DNA from: Dromaius novaehollandiae | Lineage: Eukaryota; Chordata; Aves; Casuariiformes; Dromaiidae | Reading direction: 5' to 3' | NCBI RefSeq assembly: GCF_036370855.1 | Contig: NC_088132.1 | Location: 66,874,841 to 66,938,840, forward strand | DNA length: 64,000 nucleotides | Part shown: positions 1 to 11,255 of the stretch, in pieces | How the letters are laid out: every line of letters begins with the position of its first letter | Position numbering within the stretch: the first letter of the stretch is position 1 | Translations under genes and position numbers: made by a program | The notes under the pieces: model-generated | The model's database searches: none | The model's input: the letters and a program-made list of their open reading frames with translations, nothing else | Told to the model about the DNA's origin: nothing

Positions 1-526
1 TTGCTGAGGCTACAGAGTAAACCACATCCACGTCACTTTAAAAAATGAAGATTTTATTTATACATACCAGTTGTGCCGTTAAGTGGAGGTTTGGGGGATT
101 TTTTTCAGTCTAGTTTTGTAAAAAAGAGTTCCTATAGTAGTGCAGTCTGAAGGCAGCAACGCTGAAATGTCGAATTAACAAACTTCTTGTAATAAAAGCA
201 GAATATAGAGGAGACAGAGAGATGTAAAAGAGAGATAGAAAGAGAGATGCAGATAAAAGTCTCGTTAAAAAGAACCATTATAGTATTTTCCCTGTGACTA
301 AATTACACAGAACTCTGCATAACAACATTCACAAGAGATGCTGTATTTTTAAGTGTTTCACTAGCCCTCACATCCTTCCAGCTGTCCTCCCCAAAGCACA
401 ATGCATTTTGGAGCGGTGTCCTCTCAGTATTTTGAAGCATCTATCTTGAGGGGTGGGGGCTAGATAACGAGTATATACCAGAAAGCAACGAGCCAGCTTC
501 TAGGGGAAGCGATCGTGTAGGTCTTC

Positions 527-549
527 AAAAAAAAAAAAAAAAAAAAAAA
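527..549 (+). repeat. Poly(A) run, 23 bases
   Basis: An uninterrupted run of A. It is not preceded by a recognisable retroposon, so it is scored as a homopolymer. Confidence 0.9.
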
Positions 550-673
550 GTAGAGTCTGCTGAAGAAAATTCAGAGCTCCAGCAAAGCGACCTACAAACC
601 CACCGCCAGACACACGCGGGCTCACGCACACTCTACCCCCCAAAAACAACCCTCCACCTGAAGCGAGATCGTG

Positions 674-746
674 CCCCCCCCCCCCCCCCCCGGCTCCGCC
701 GGAGCCGCGCAGCTCCGCGACCCGCCGCGCCCCCCCCCCCCCCCCC
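674..746 (+). repeat. Two poly(C) runs (18 and 17 bases)
   Basis: C18 at 674-691 and C17 at 730-746, separated by a GC-rich spacer inside the CpG island. Such runs can form G-quadruplex or i-motif structures and are prone to assembly and length errors. Confidence 0.9.
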
Positions 747-1114
747 GAGGTCTCCCTGCAAGCTCTGCCTCGCCTCACCCCGAGACCCTACCTCCTCCCG
801 GCTGCACAGCCCTGGCCAGCGGCAGCTACCTTCTCCGACCCATAAAGCTGTCCGAAAAGCGGGGCTCAGGGCTCCGCAGCCCCGTCACTAAAGCTAACAC
901 ACACGCACACACTCCTGGGCTCCCTCCTTAGCCGGGCGACGTTGCAAGTGCAGGTGGCCGAGGCGCTGAATACCAAACTCGCGCAATGACACAGCCTCCC
1001 CCTTCTTTTTAGTCGAGAACCTTATAATTAATTTTAAGTTACTCAGCGTACCGTGCCATTAAAACCAGGCTGGAAAACAGCGCCAGGGAGCGGGGGATGG
1101 GGCAGGGGAGGGCG

Positions 1115-1125
1115 ATTTGCATAAA
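1115..1125 (+). promoter_or_regulatory. Octamer ATTTGCAT next to ATAAAG at CpG island edge
   Basis: The perfect POU/Oct octamer ATTTGCAT is followed at once by AAAG, giving a TATA-like GCATAAAG, at the left edge of the CpG island core. On the minus strand it reads ATGCAAAT downstream of the CpG core. Such an octamer beside a TATA-like box is typical of regulated promoters. Function is inferred. Confidence 0.35.
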
Positions 1126-2768
1126 GCTTTGTCTTTAGCGGCGCCCGAGCCGCCGCGCCTTACCGCGCTAACTGCGCAAGCTGCACGCGGGGACCGCGCC
1201 GCCCCCGCTCCCGCCCCCGCGCGGGGCCCCGCGGAGCGCCGGCCGCGGCGCTGCCGTGGCGGCAGGGCGCCCTCCGCCCCCGCGCGGCCGCCGCTTCCCC
1301 GCCGCCCCGCAGCAGCAGCGCGGCCCCGCGGCCGCGGCGGGGAGCGGCGGCCCCGCTCGCGGCGTCCCGCGGTGTCGTGCTGCCACCTCGCGGGCCGCGC
1401 CCGCCCCCGCGCAGCCTGCGCGCCCCGGGCGGCTCCCCCGACGGCAGCGGCGCCCGGTCCTGCGCCGCCCGCGCGGCCCCTCCTGGAGCGCGGGCCGAGG
1501 GGGCCGAGAGCCGCCCGCTGCTCTGCCCGCGCCGGGCCTGCTCCGCGGGCGCGGCTGGGGCCTGGCCCTCCCTGCCGGGACCGCGGTAAGAAAAAGTAGT
1601 TTACGCACTCGCTCGCACGGCGGGGTGCTGCTCTCACAGCGCTGGCTTGTAGTTTACTGGGGATGCTTCTGCTGGTGTCTCCAGCGTGGTGTCAGATTGG
1701 AGTAATTATTTTGGTCTCTAATACCTGAGCTCCTTCCGGCTTTCAGAGATCTACATTTTAGACTGCCTTACACAGCAGCAGGAATAAAAGGCTGGTGAAA
1801 GAGGGGGAAGCGTGTGTGGGGGGGGTTAATACAACTATGTTGCTTTCTGTCTTGGATAGTATAGCATCTGATTTTTTTTTTTTTTTTTAATGCCTACATT
1901 TTGGTGACCAAATTCATCATGTCACGTCTATTGCAAAGCGGCCCCTTAACTCAAAGCTGTACAATCCCCCTGCACAGGAGCCGGGGCGCTTGCTTGGCTG
2001 CCCCGTTGTGAGACCGGGCCAAATGCAACCGTGACGAGGAGCAGAGGAGGGGTGATGGACAAGAGGAGAGGAAGCAGCCTGCTCTGCAGCACCCGCGCTT
2101 CCTCAGCGCTTGCCTCCCTTATGTTTCGCTCCTGCTCAATCCGATGCATAACGCCTGCAAGACAAGGGGACTAAAAAGACCTGAATTTTCGGTAGGATTG
2201 TCCTTCCACAAGGCATTTTGCTTAAATCCTTTGCTGTATGTGAATTGAGATGTCCTTCAATGCCAGTAATAGGTAGAATGAGCAAAATACTGTTTTGCTT
2301 GCAAATTAATGATGTTCTTGGTACCTTCAGCATTTGGATTAGCCTGAGATTAGTTAATTGTACTTCTGATCTCTGTCCTTGAGCTGCTCGGAGGCCTTGA
2401 TAGACTGGACTATAGATGCTAGCGAGGGCAGGGATCTCTCTGTCCATGATCTCAGCCCACTCTCCTCTGCAGAATGACAGAGCAGGATGTCTCAGCAATT
2501 AGCAATCCAGCATCTGAACACAAGCCCATTTCCGCCAGGCGTTTAAGCTAGTAAGGAGGCAGTGATCGTTTCTAGCAGGGGGTGAGGTGAGCAATTGGTA
2601 AATTGCTGCAGTTAAATCAGGGCTTATCTGTCAGAAACCTTACTATGCAGCTGTACAGCGCCTGATGGCAACAGGATCCCAATGAGTTCTAGACCACAAC
2701 AAGTTTTCTAGGTACAATTACAGCGCGAGTTAATGATCATTTTACCTAATTATTAGTTTGGTATAGTT

Positions 2769-2806
2769 AGTTATAATTAGCTTGGCATAAGCAGTTATAA
2801 TTAGCT
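2769..2806 (+). repeat. 14-bp direct repeat with TAATTA core
   Basis: The motif AGTTATAATTAGCT occurs at 2769-2782 and again at 2793-2806, a 24-base period. Each copy holds a TAATTA homeodomain core. A further TAATTATTAG lies just upstream at 2747-2756. Confidence 0.8.
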
Positions 2807-3783
2807 CTGTTCTGTGGTAGAACAAAAAGCCATATTTCTGCTTCCATCACTTCACAAGCAAATAGCACAACCAGTCCTAACTAATGATACATTACATGCT
2901 TCAAAGTACTCATTAGCCACAGATCCCATTACAAGTATCCAGTGGACCCTAACGTTTAGTCTGTGCCTTCCTCTGCTAGCTGCACATATTCATGTCTTTT
3001 CATTAACTGTTTCCTAAAATCCTACATAAGTAGGGATAGAATATGATCAGAATATTTACATTTATTTCCAGGTGCTATATGCCTCCAAAGTTCACTATTA
3101 GAAATGCACAGGTCACAGGCACTTAAGGATCAGATATTCTCACATTCAAGTCTTCAAAATTTGTGACTGATTTGCGTGCAAATTGCACACAGAGCCATAA
3201 TGCCTGTCAATAAGTTATCAAGCTGAGCACAAAATGGCATTCTGTACTTTGAAGACTGATAGCTCCTGTACCCCTTCTGTTACATCCCCCATCATCCCAT
3301 TTAAATTAAGAATTTTATTGACCCCTAGGAACTCCGTAATAGATTCTTTCTCCAGACGAGACAAAAGATCCCAGCTGACTGAAGAACAAGATGAGTAGTT
3401 TCTTAACTGTTGTTGTAAAAGACTGTAAAATCCCAAATGTATTCCTTGATTCTTAGAACATATCACTTCAGGAATTGCTCCTAATTGTATTTAACTAGGA
3501 GTCATTTATTAGAGCCATCCAGGAATAGCATCCTGAAAGTCAATGACACTGCAACAATTGCCCCGGCTTACGAAGAGGCTGTACCAGCTAGGCACATCTG
3601 TGGCAAAACAAATTAACTACAGAAATCTCACTCCATGTTTTCCAGCAATCAAATTAAATGACAAATAGACCCTTAATTGTTTTCCACCATCACTACTTCT
3701 TTATTTCCTTTCAGAGAAGCTACTAGAAATAAAATCTATGAAACCATTCAGGCTGTCCTTTCATCACCTGCTTAGGAGAAAAA

Positions 3784-3845
3784 AATGTATATGCATATAT
3801 TTTAATATATATATCTATATATATGTATATAAAAATATACATATA
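3784..3845 (+). repeat. AT-rich (TA)n microsatellite
   Basis: Interrupted TA dinucleotide repeats with TATG and ATAC variants. Confidence 0.85.
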
Positions 3846-4194
3846 AAAGTCTTTTTCTTGTCATGACAGTTGAGCTTCCCCACTAGTCTTAAGTGTAACT
3901 GTATATAATCTGTAAAATATATTTCAATCTGTTTAGGCTATAGCTGTTTATTACAGGTGAGCAGATTATTAACTATTAGTAATGATAATAGGTATATTAT
4001 TAATAATAACAACAACAAAGACTATTACTATCACATGAACCACAATTATGATAGAAATAACAACCAATTCCTCCTGTGCTTTACATTACATTCTTCTTTG
4101 TTTTCTTCACAAGATCAGTATTAATAGGAATTTCTTATCAATATTGCTCGAATTTATGGTGACATATCATTAATAACCCTTCATATGTCTTTAT

Positions 4195-4420
4195 TTTCCC
4201 TGTTGCAATCTGGAATACCAAACAAATTCAGGAGCTGGTAGGCTGGCATTCTTGATCTGAGATGAATTTGGCCCACACGCCAGCTCAGTTAAACAAGTCC
4301 AAGCTGGTGCCTCACCTGCTCTCTTCACCCTTTGATTGCCCTGTAATCACTGACATTTCCACTGTGCAACGTGTCTTTCAGCCAGGTTTGCTAATTTTTA
4401 TAGAGGTGTACTAAAGATCT
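4195..4420. promoter_or_regulatory. Possible conserved enhancer-like block
   Basis: A balanced-composition block within AT-rich DNA. It carries a TCF/LEF-like CTTTGATTG at 4330-4338, GTAATCAC close by, and several E-box-like CAGCTC or CACCTG words. The call rests on composition and motif content only. Confidence 0.25.
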
Positions 4421-7400
4421 ACTTGAGCTGCTCATCTTTTCAATATTGTGCCTGTGTCTGCTAGGCTTTAGTTATACCTTCCGCTCTGTGGCTGAAAAGG
4501 CTATCACATCGTTTACTTCTATCCATGCTCTTCTTGCTGGGACGGGGGTTGGGGGCCCTTGCAGTCTCATCGGCATTGCTCCTGAGACAATTCACTGGCA
4601 AAGCTCGGAGAGCAGCTCGTGAAGAGGCAGCCTCCTCGCAGGGGAGGGCAGGAGCTAAGTGCAGCAGGCTAACCAGTGCGGAGCAGGGAAGAAGTTACAA
4701 GAGCGCTCTCATGATGGAGAGACTGAGAAGGACGTGGTTTCGTAAAAGTCAAGAGTGCTTGGGATCAGGCCAGTCAGAAAGAAGCAGTGTAAGTTAAAGC
4801 CCAGAGCATCTGCTTTCCAGGAAAAGTTCAAAGATGAGAAAGAAGAAAAAGATACCCTGTAACAAGGAGCAAAGCTATTCAGGATAGTACATCAAATCAC
4901 CGCTTAATACATGGCCATGTCTGCATTCGTATCTGTGGACGTTACTGTGAATTTACATTTTGCGAGATGATAAGCTTTTTGGGGGCAGCACCACCTGTGC
5001 TTGCCCAGATTTGCAGTCAGGCTGGGGTTGCAGAAGTTGGAACAGGCAGGCCAGGCTCGCACTCGGTGTGATTCAGGATGCAAGAAATGACTTCCGATGT
5101 ATCTGCGAAAGTCTGAGGCCTTATGCAGGGTGTCACAGACCGTATGAATACTACACAATTCAATACAATGAACGCCACTGTAATTGATTCTTTTAATTGA
5201 AATAGAAGTCTCTTACATCTTATGGGAAAATTTTGCTTCAAGCTTTGTGCGCTGTCTCTTTCTGACAGAGTTGGGGTGGATCTCAACATTTCTTGCAATT
5301 CCAAATCCAGAGCCAATAACTTTGGAAGTCTGTGAGGCAGGGACATCCAAAGATGGTAAGGGTCTCTGCAGTCTGGCATTTGCTCGGGCAGGGAATTCCT
5401 CGAGACCCAGTGATTATGTCACAAAAACTCCGCTTTTGGCTTCCTTGTGGAATTTAAGCCTAAAGAGAATAAATACATTGTCCATACAAACCAAAATCCA
5501 AACAAAACCCAACACATCAAAAGACTACAATCTTCTAGAAGAGTCTAAATATTCCTGCTCTATTATGTGCCCAAGGCCATATTTCTCAACCAGCAGAAAA
5601 AGTGAGGCACAGGTAAAATAAGTGAGAAAAACTGTTGGAAAGTTTAACAGTTTCTAGAGAGTCTAGATGCTTCCACACAAAAGAGAGTCATCAATGTATC
5701 CCTAAAATTGCATAAAACCAAAAGCCAGTCATTAGCTACAAATACATGAGAAGGAGCTTACTGATAGATAAAAACAGTACCTGTGAAAAAACGGTAGCCC
5801 ATAGTGCCCACACAGATTGTAGCTAAATCACAGACAGTTTTAACACGTTGGAAACCAGTGAGGTAAGGCTTTATTTGTCCTAGGGACATGTGAGCGGAAG
5901 CTTGTGAAACCTAAGAGAAAGTTCAGTTACTACAAATTTGCCTTGAGGGAGAAAGATGGTAGAAGTGTAGCAACATCCCTGCTGTGTCAGGAGGTAATGT
6001 CAATGCTACAGCATCTGTTACAAACGTGCTCGTAGCTAAACTGTCCAAGCATTTGCCCTCTGTCTCCAGCAGGCTTTTTAGTCTGTGCTGAGTTTCACAG
6101 TGCTACAGCACCTTGCAAAGAGCTAATTTAGGGCCAGGTTAGGTAAGTTCTGCCCAGTACTATATACTGCAACTTCAGAGCTCGTGGAGCTCCCTCAATG
6201 TGCAATAAAGTATTACTCAATACCATGCTGCATTCAGCAGCTTCAAATGTGGAGTTACTGTTAACCATGTCTGTTAAAGATGTTTAGTACAGAGCAGTCA
6301 TGGTGTGAAAAAACCCACCACCTCAGTTCCTTCTTAGCACCTTTGCCAACTAGTGCAAATTAATTCCATGTGCTGTACATGCAAACAGTCATTTTCCTAG
6401 AAGCAGGGAAAAGAGCTGTTCCTTTGTGTCAAGCCACTAAAGACACAATACTAGGCAGACAGCGATTAAACCGTTGAAGAAGGTAACTGAAAGAGCTGGG
6501 ACATGGTGCATCTGAGTGTGAAATTCTCCAGTAAACTTCTTTGTATAGAACCACTTCAAGTCAAAGCCTACACAGGAAATACAAAAGCAGCAAAACAGGA
6601 GGACAGTGCACTAGAGGAACAGATCCTAATGTTATACACCATCCTAAGAAATATTCTGCAATATCTTATAGAAGAAAGACACAAAAGAAAAACAACACGT
6701 TGTTGGCTAAGTGGAACATTGATACCGAGAGATTCTTTAACATCAGCACATTAATACTCAGAAGCTGTGAAGTATGATATATGCCCCAGAGAAGAAGGGT
6801 TTTTTTATGATCACAGACAGATTGTTGCTAAAATTTGACCACAGGATCAATACAAACATACCTGTGAATAGTAGGCAGCTGCTCAGGGTTTGTGGAAATG
6901 ATATACCCCAGACAATCTCCAAAGTAGCTGGAGGAGTAGTGACTCCATCATCACTCTTAGTAGAAATATAAACAGTTATAATGTTTTTCCCCCCCTTTCT
7001 TCTTTCCTATAAATCCACATTCTGTTAGCTAACTCAAAGTCTCCCTTGCACCTTAAGAAAAGACTTGATATAGATAGCATCAACATTATCTTCTCCATAT
7101 GAACAGTCACCACTGAAATGTAATCAAACTTTAGTTATCCTGCTTTAGGAATTTGTCTCACTGTCTCACTAATATTCTTTAGTGGCCATTATGTTTCTTT
7201 TGTCCCTCTTGAAGAAAATTTCTTGCACAGAGTGATGTTCCGAGAAACTGTAGAATGAGCTACTAGCAGTTTTATGAATAATGCACGAGTTAACATTTTA
7301 GCTTGTGACCATGCCAGAGCTGAGCGCTGAAGCCTTTGAGTTGGACTAAAAATACCCCTGAGACCGGTACTTCATACTGGTCTCCACCCAGCCTTTGGCA

Positions 7401-10400
7401 TGTGTGAGGCTCACTCCGAGGCACCTAACATGCCTGGCTTTGGCATGAGACCAAACTGGTCTGTATTGACAAGGCCAAGAGAATTTGGGGGATGAGAAGT
7501 AACAGAGAAAGTGAGAATCAGGCACCTAAATCTGAGGATCAGGAAAACATTCCTCTGTGGATGCAATTCTGTGGAACTTTCCCAGGTTGCAAAGGAGGCA
7601 GGTGATGACACAGGGAGCCGAAGCCTGGAAACGCAGCCGTGGTGCACCGAGGGGTGGGTGCAGGCACTAGCAGCCTGCAGGGATCAGGGGAAGTGTTTAG
7701 ACCTGCCTCTCTGCTGAAGATCCAGTATACAAGGATGTGGATGTCAGTCAGTAACACGCAGGAGCTGTGCCAGGGTTCAACTGGGAGCTGAAACTTGTTT
7801 CTCTTTCCCTCGTTGCTTGGCTCCAGTCTGGAGTCCTCATCTTAGTATATTAAATCTCTGATTGCTCTGCCCCCTCCCTTAACCCCTGATCCACCACCCT
7901 CCTCATCGGGGCACTGGAACCAGCTGAAATCCCTTTTTCTGCCTACCCATAAGCAGAATCTTAATTCTGAATGACACGTAACCTGACTGCATGCTGGCTT
8001 GGCAGATCTGATCCAGCTAATGGATCAGATTCTTGTTCCAATTTCTGCTCCATCTCTTTGCGAGAAGAAAAGAAAAAATAAGGGCAATGAAAATGATAGA
8101 ATACTACTTATATTACTCTAAAATCCTATAGAATTTGCTAACAAACAGCATCCTCAGAATGGTTCATAAACACTAGATTCTATGTCTAATAGAAATCACC
8201 AACTTTTCTGTAACATACATCTGTTAGAAGAAAACTTCCATAGAAAAGTTATTCTCTGTTAACGGCTGCAGGCTTTTTCATGAAAGAAATGAAACTTTAT
8301 CCATTTCTCCTACAAACTCTGGCATCTCCCACCTTTTTGGCAGTCTTTCATAATATTCTGGTGTGCTGCAGATGATGAAAGAGATGGCTGAGTTTCAGCC
8401 GGATGCTTTTTGAAACACTAGTGGGCGATCAGCAATGAGATGATTGCCTGTCAAACCGTTGATCCAATTTGTTATACTCTGTTGGGATTTTAATAAATGT
8501 GGAGGAGGCAAATAAGTTATTTGTGAAGAATCAGAAACTGATCCAAACCTTCACCCAATATATAGCAGAGAATTCAGAATGCTTCAGCTAACTTTTTTCT
8601 TTTTTTTAATGAGAAAAGAACAAGCTATAAATCTCAAAACAAGATTCTTATCCATATTTGAACCACGATGAAGTTCAGTCAGGATGTTTGGCTCTAGGTT
8701 TTGGGTCATTCAATTACAGGGATAAGAAGCTCACCATAACATTTAAGATTCAAATCATTTTAATGTTTTCCAACATGGAAAGATGTTTTGATTTGGGGTT
8801 TTGGCTACAGAGCAGGTTGAGTTTACTTTTATCTGCATTTTTATAAGTGGGTTTTCTTCCAGAAAATAGTTTGAATTCAAAGCTGTGCATGGGGAGAAGA
8901 GCCTTTCTCTTGCAAGATTTCTAACTAAAAGAAAAAGGAATGGACTATCTGTCTAACGAATCTAGCATAGCTAGAGGGAGAGTGTTGGTAGAGTTTCATG
9001 TACATTTGGAAAAGCATCTGCACTTTTCGATGATTATCTGAAACAAGTTTCCAAACTTCTGGAAAGATGCCCAGTACTTATCAACAAACATGAAATACTA
9101 CTCCCTACGGTGTGTGAATTTGGATTAAAAGTAATTGTACAAAATCCAGTTGTATCATGACACAGGGAGTAGATGTTTTGTAAGAATTAGGAAAAAAACC
9201 CTTCACACCATAGTGTGGTTCTAAAGCAAAGTCTTCATGTGTATTTACCAATCCTTCCTGTCGTCCTTTCCTATCGTTACTTTCTGAGAGTTACTAATTG
9301 AAAGCCAGTCTGAAGCTCACTGCACAAAATCTGACAATTTGGCATGGTCCCCTTTTTTAGACTTTCCCTGTGTGAGAGCTGTGAAGAATGTTATAGTCAG
9401 TCTGCTCCACCAGGCCAAGTATTTCTCAAACATCTGGAAGCCTTTAATTTCTTCTTGCCCAATCTAGCAGCTTCTGCAGGGCACCATTCTAAAAGTCTTC
9501 AAAAACAGCAGTATCTTCTAACCTCCTAGCGAGAGTCATTTGCAAAAATGGGCCAGGAACCACCGGTCTAAAGCTACCTGCTTTTTTACCTCTTGGTTAC
9601 CTCCCCTGTGTCCAGAATTTTCAATGGATAACAGTTTTTTATTATCTGCTAAGGAGTGGTTTTGGCAGCACTTTCTTGTGATGTCATTAGAAAAGCTGTA
9701 GGAATGATTTAAAAGCCAGGAGCTTTGAGTTATTATTTAAGGTACTTGATTAACTAGGTACTGTATTCACCTCACATTTGTCCACAAGAAAAGATACATT
9801 TATGGGAAGTTTTCCAGATCTCTCTTCATTAAAGTGAAGAGGTCACATTTTCTTTGCTGCTAAATAAAATAGTATGTTACATTGCAGATTATCCTACCTA
9901 AGTGTGTGTGCCTGGACAATACTTCACAGAAGGCAAATCAAGTGCAGAGCTAAAATTTGTTTCTTCTTGAGAGCTACCTTGGCTCAGAAAAGATCTTTTT
10001 TCTCCAAATGTTAAAGGTTTTGTGGAACAGTTCTAATCTTGCATTCTCCATATCATCATTTCAAATGCTTTCCGTTGACTGTTTAAACATGAATCAAAGC
10101 ATAGCAGGGCAAATTTTGCCTGGCGAAGGCCTGGAGGCAAAGTCTTACTGGGTTAGATTTCTAAAGGGGATTTATGCTTGGCTTTGTAATACCCGACTTT
10201 CATATGTACTTCTGCCTATTGAGTTTAACAGCTCCAGCTCTGTATCTAGAGTGTAATTAGAAAATCTAAAAGAGGTCGTGACTTAAGCATCCTTCTCCCA
10301 GTTTGGGAGTTCACAATGTGAACGCTCTCCTTTGACGTAAAAAAGTCATAAATGAAACACCCCCGCCCCATCTTATAGGAATTTTAAATGGCAGAGCTTC

Positions 10401-10914
10401 ACTTTGTATAAATAAACAAAGATTACAGGATAGGTAGCGATCAGATGAACAGTTAAACTGCAGAAGCAGTGGTGCCTTCACCCAAAGGGACAGGGGTAAT
10501 ATGCTGGTGGAAAAGTAATCTTCTCAGCCATATCTCCAGCAGCTCAAATATTTCAATGAACCACAGCCTTTTTTTGTTGTGATTATACCCCAGTGGGTTT
10601 GATCTCAGGCTGCAAAGAATATTTTATATCCACCTTGCATATGGAACTGGTGCCACATGTATGCTCCTAATGCATACATCCTGATGCTTGTTTGGCAATT
10701 CATTTGTAACAGTCACATTTCTATGGCATTGATAGCTTGTATTTGATTTATCTTTACAGTTAACTTGCAGTTGTCTTGTAAGCTCAAGCACAGAAATCAG
10801 TTTCATTCCCTGTAGTTCTTACATCTGGTCTAATATTGAATAGTGCATTTGTAAAATATGATTGCTTTCCTTGATAAGATAGTACAGAACAATAAGGTGT
10901 GTTTGAAAAATCAC

Positions 10915-11255
10915 GGCATCATAGAATCGCAGAATCATAGGGATGAAAAGGGTTTGAAAGGTCGTCTAGTTACATAGGTGCCCCACAGCAAAATCAGCTA
11001 TACCCACATTATTCCTGATAAATGTTTAGCTAACTTATTTTTAACAACCTCTGAGGATGAAAACTCCACAGTCTCTCCAGGCAAAGTACTCCAGTGCTTC
11101 ACTATTTATATAGTTAGAAAGTTTCCCTGATGTCTAATCTGAATATTTCCTATTGTAATTAAAACTCATGAGTACTTGCCTTCTCCTCAACAGTTATAGA
11201 ATACAGATCATTCTCTTTCCCTTTACAACAGCTTTTATGTACATATGTTTTTATG
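10915..11255 (-). mobile_element. CR1 LINE 3'-end fragment
   Basis: The left end carries the CR1 terminal repeat in antisense (CATAGAATCGCAGAATCATAG). It is followed by diagnostic antisense 3' UTR landmarks in the right order: ACAACCTCTGAGGATG, CTCCACAGTCTCTCCAGGCA, TCCAGTGCTTCACTA, GAAAGTTTCCCTGATG, and the later CTTTACAACAGC. It is 5'-truncated, as is usual for CR1, and diverged, so it is an old copy. Confidence 0.9.

Larger units (their letters stand above)
590..1600. promoter_or_regulatory. CpG island, probable divergent promoter
   Basis: This is the densest GC and CpG stretch of the window, with its core at about 1138-1590 and many CGG/GCC runs, in otherwise AT-rich DNA. Undepleted CpGs in a vertebrate genome mark unmethylated promoters. 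Two strong outward-facing splice donors flank the core: plus strand GCG|GTAAGA with GT at 1586-1587, and minus strand GCG|GTAAGG with GT at 1163-1162. No initiation codon with a recognisable protein follows on either strand, so the first exons may be noncoding. Confidence 0.65.
1601..10900. other. Intergenic, no gene recognised
   Basis: No open frame here shows a recognisable protein, splice pattern or family motif. Contents: T17 at 1872-1888, a repeated TAATTA-type motif at 2769-2806, an AT microsatellite at 3784-3845, a regulatory-looking block at 4195-4420, a GC-richer patch at 4500-4800 and another at 7340-7930. The rest is unremarkable AT-rich sequence. Confidence 0.6.

Noticed and set aside
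1-600. Considered as ISL1 first exon or 5' UTR on the minus strand
   Set aside because: No match to the ISL1 start or LIM-domain coding sequence, and the PARP8-ISL1 distance is hundreds of kb in human. The transcript identity stays open.
1059-1705. Overlapping Ala/Arg/Pro-rich open frames of 70-192 codons on both strands
   Set aside because: They all lie in the CpG island. High GC removes stop codons, and the products are low-complexity and mutually overlapping.
4525-4797. 90-codon plus-strand open frame (MLFLLGRGLGALAV...)
   Set aside because: It has a hydrophobic start like a signal peptide, but lies in a GC-richer patch with no promoter, splice or homology support, and the rest is low-information Arg/Ser-rich.
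9957-10256. 99-codon plus-strand frame
   Set aside because: No domain or splice context, and Phe/Leu/Ser content as expected from AT-rich chance frames.
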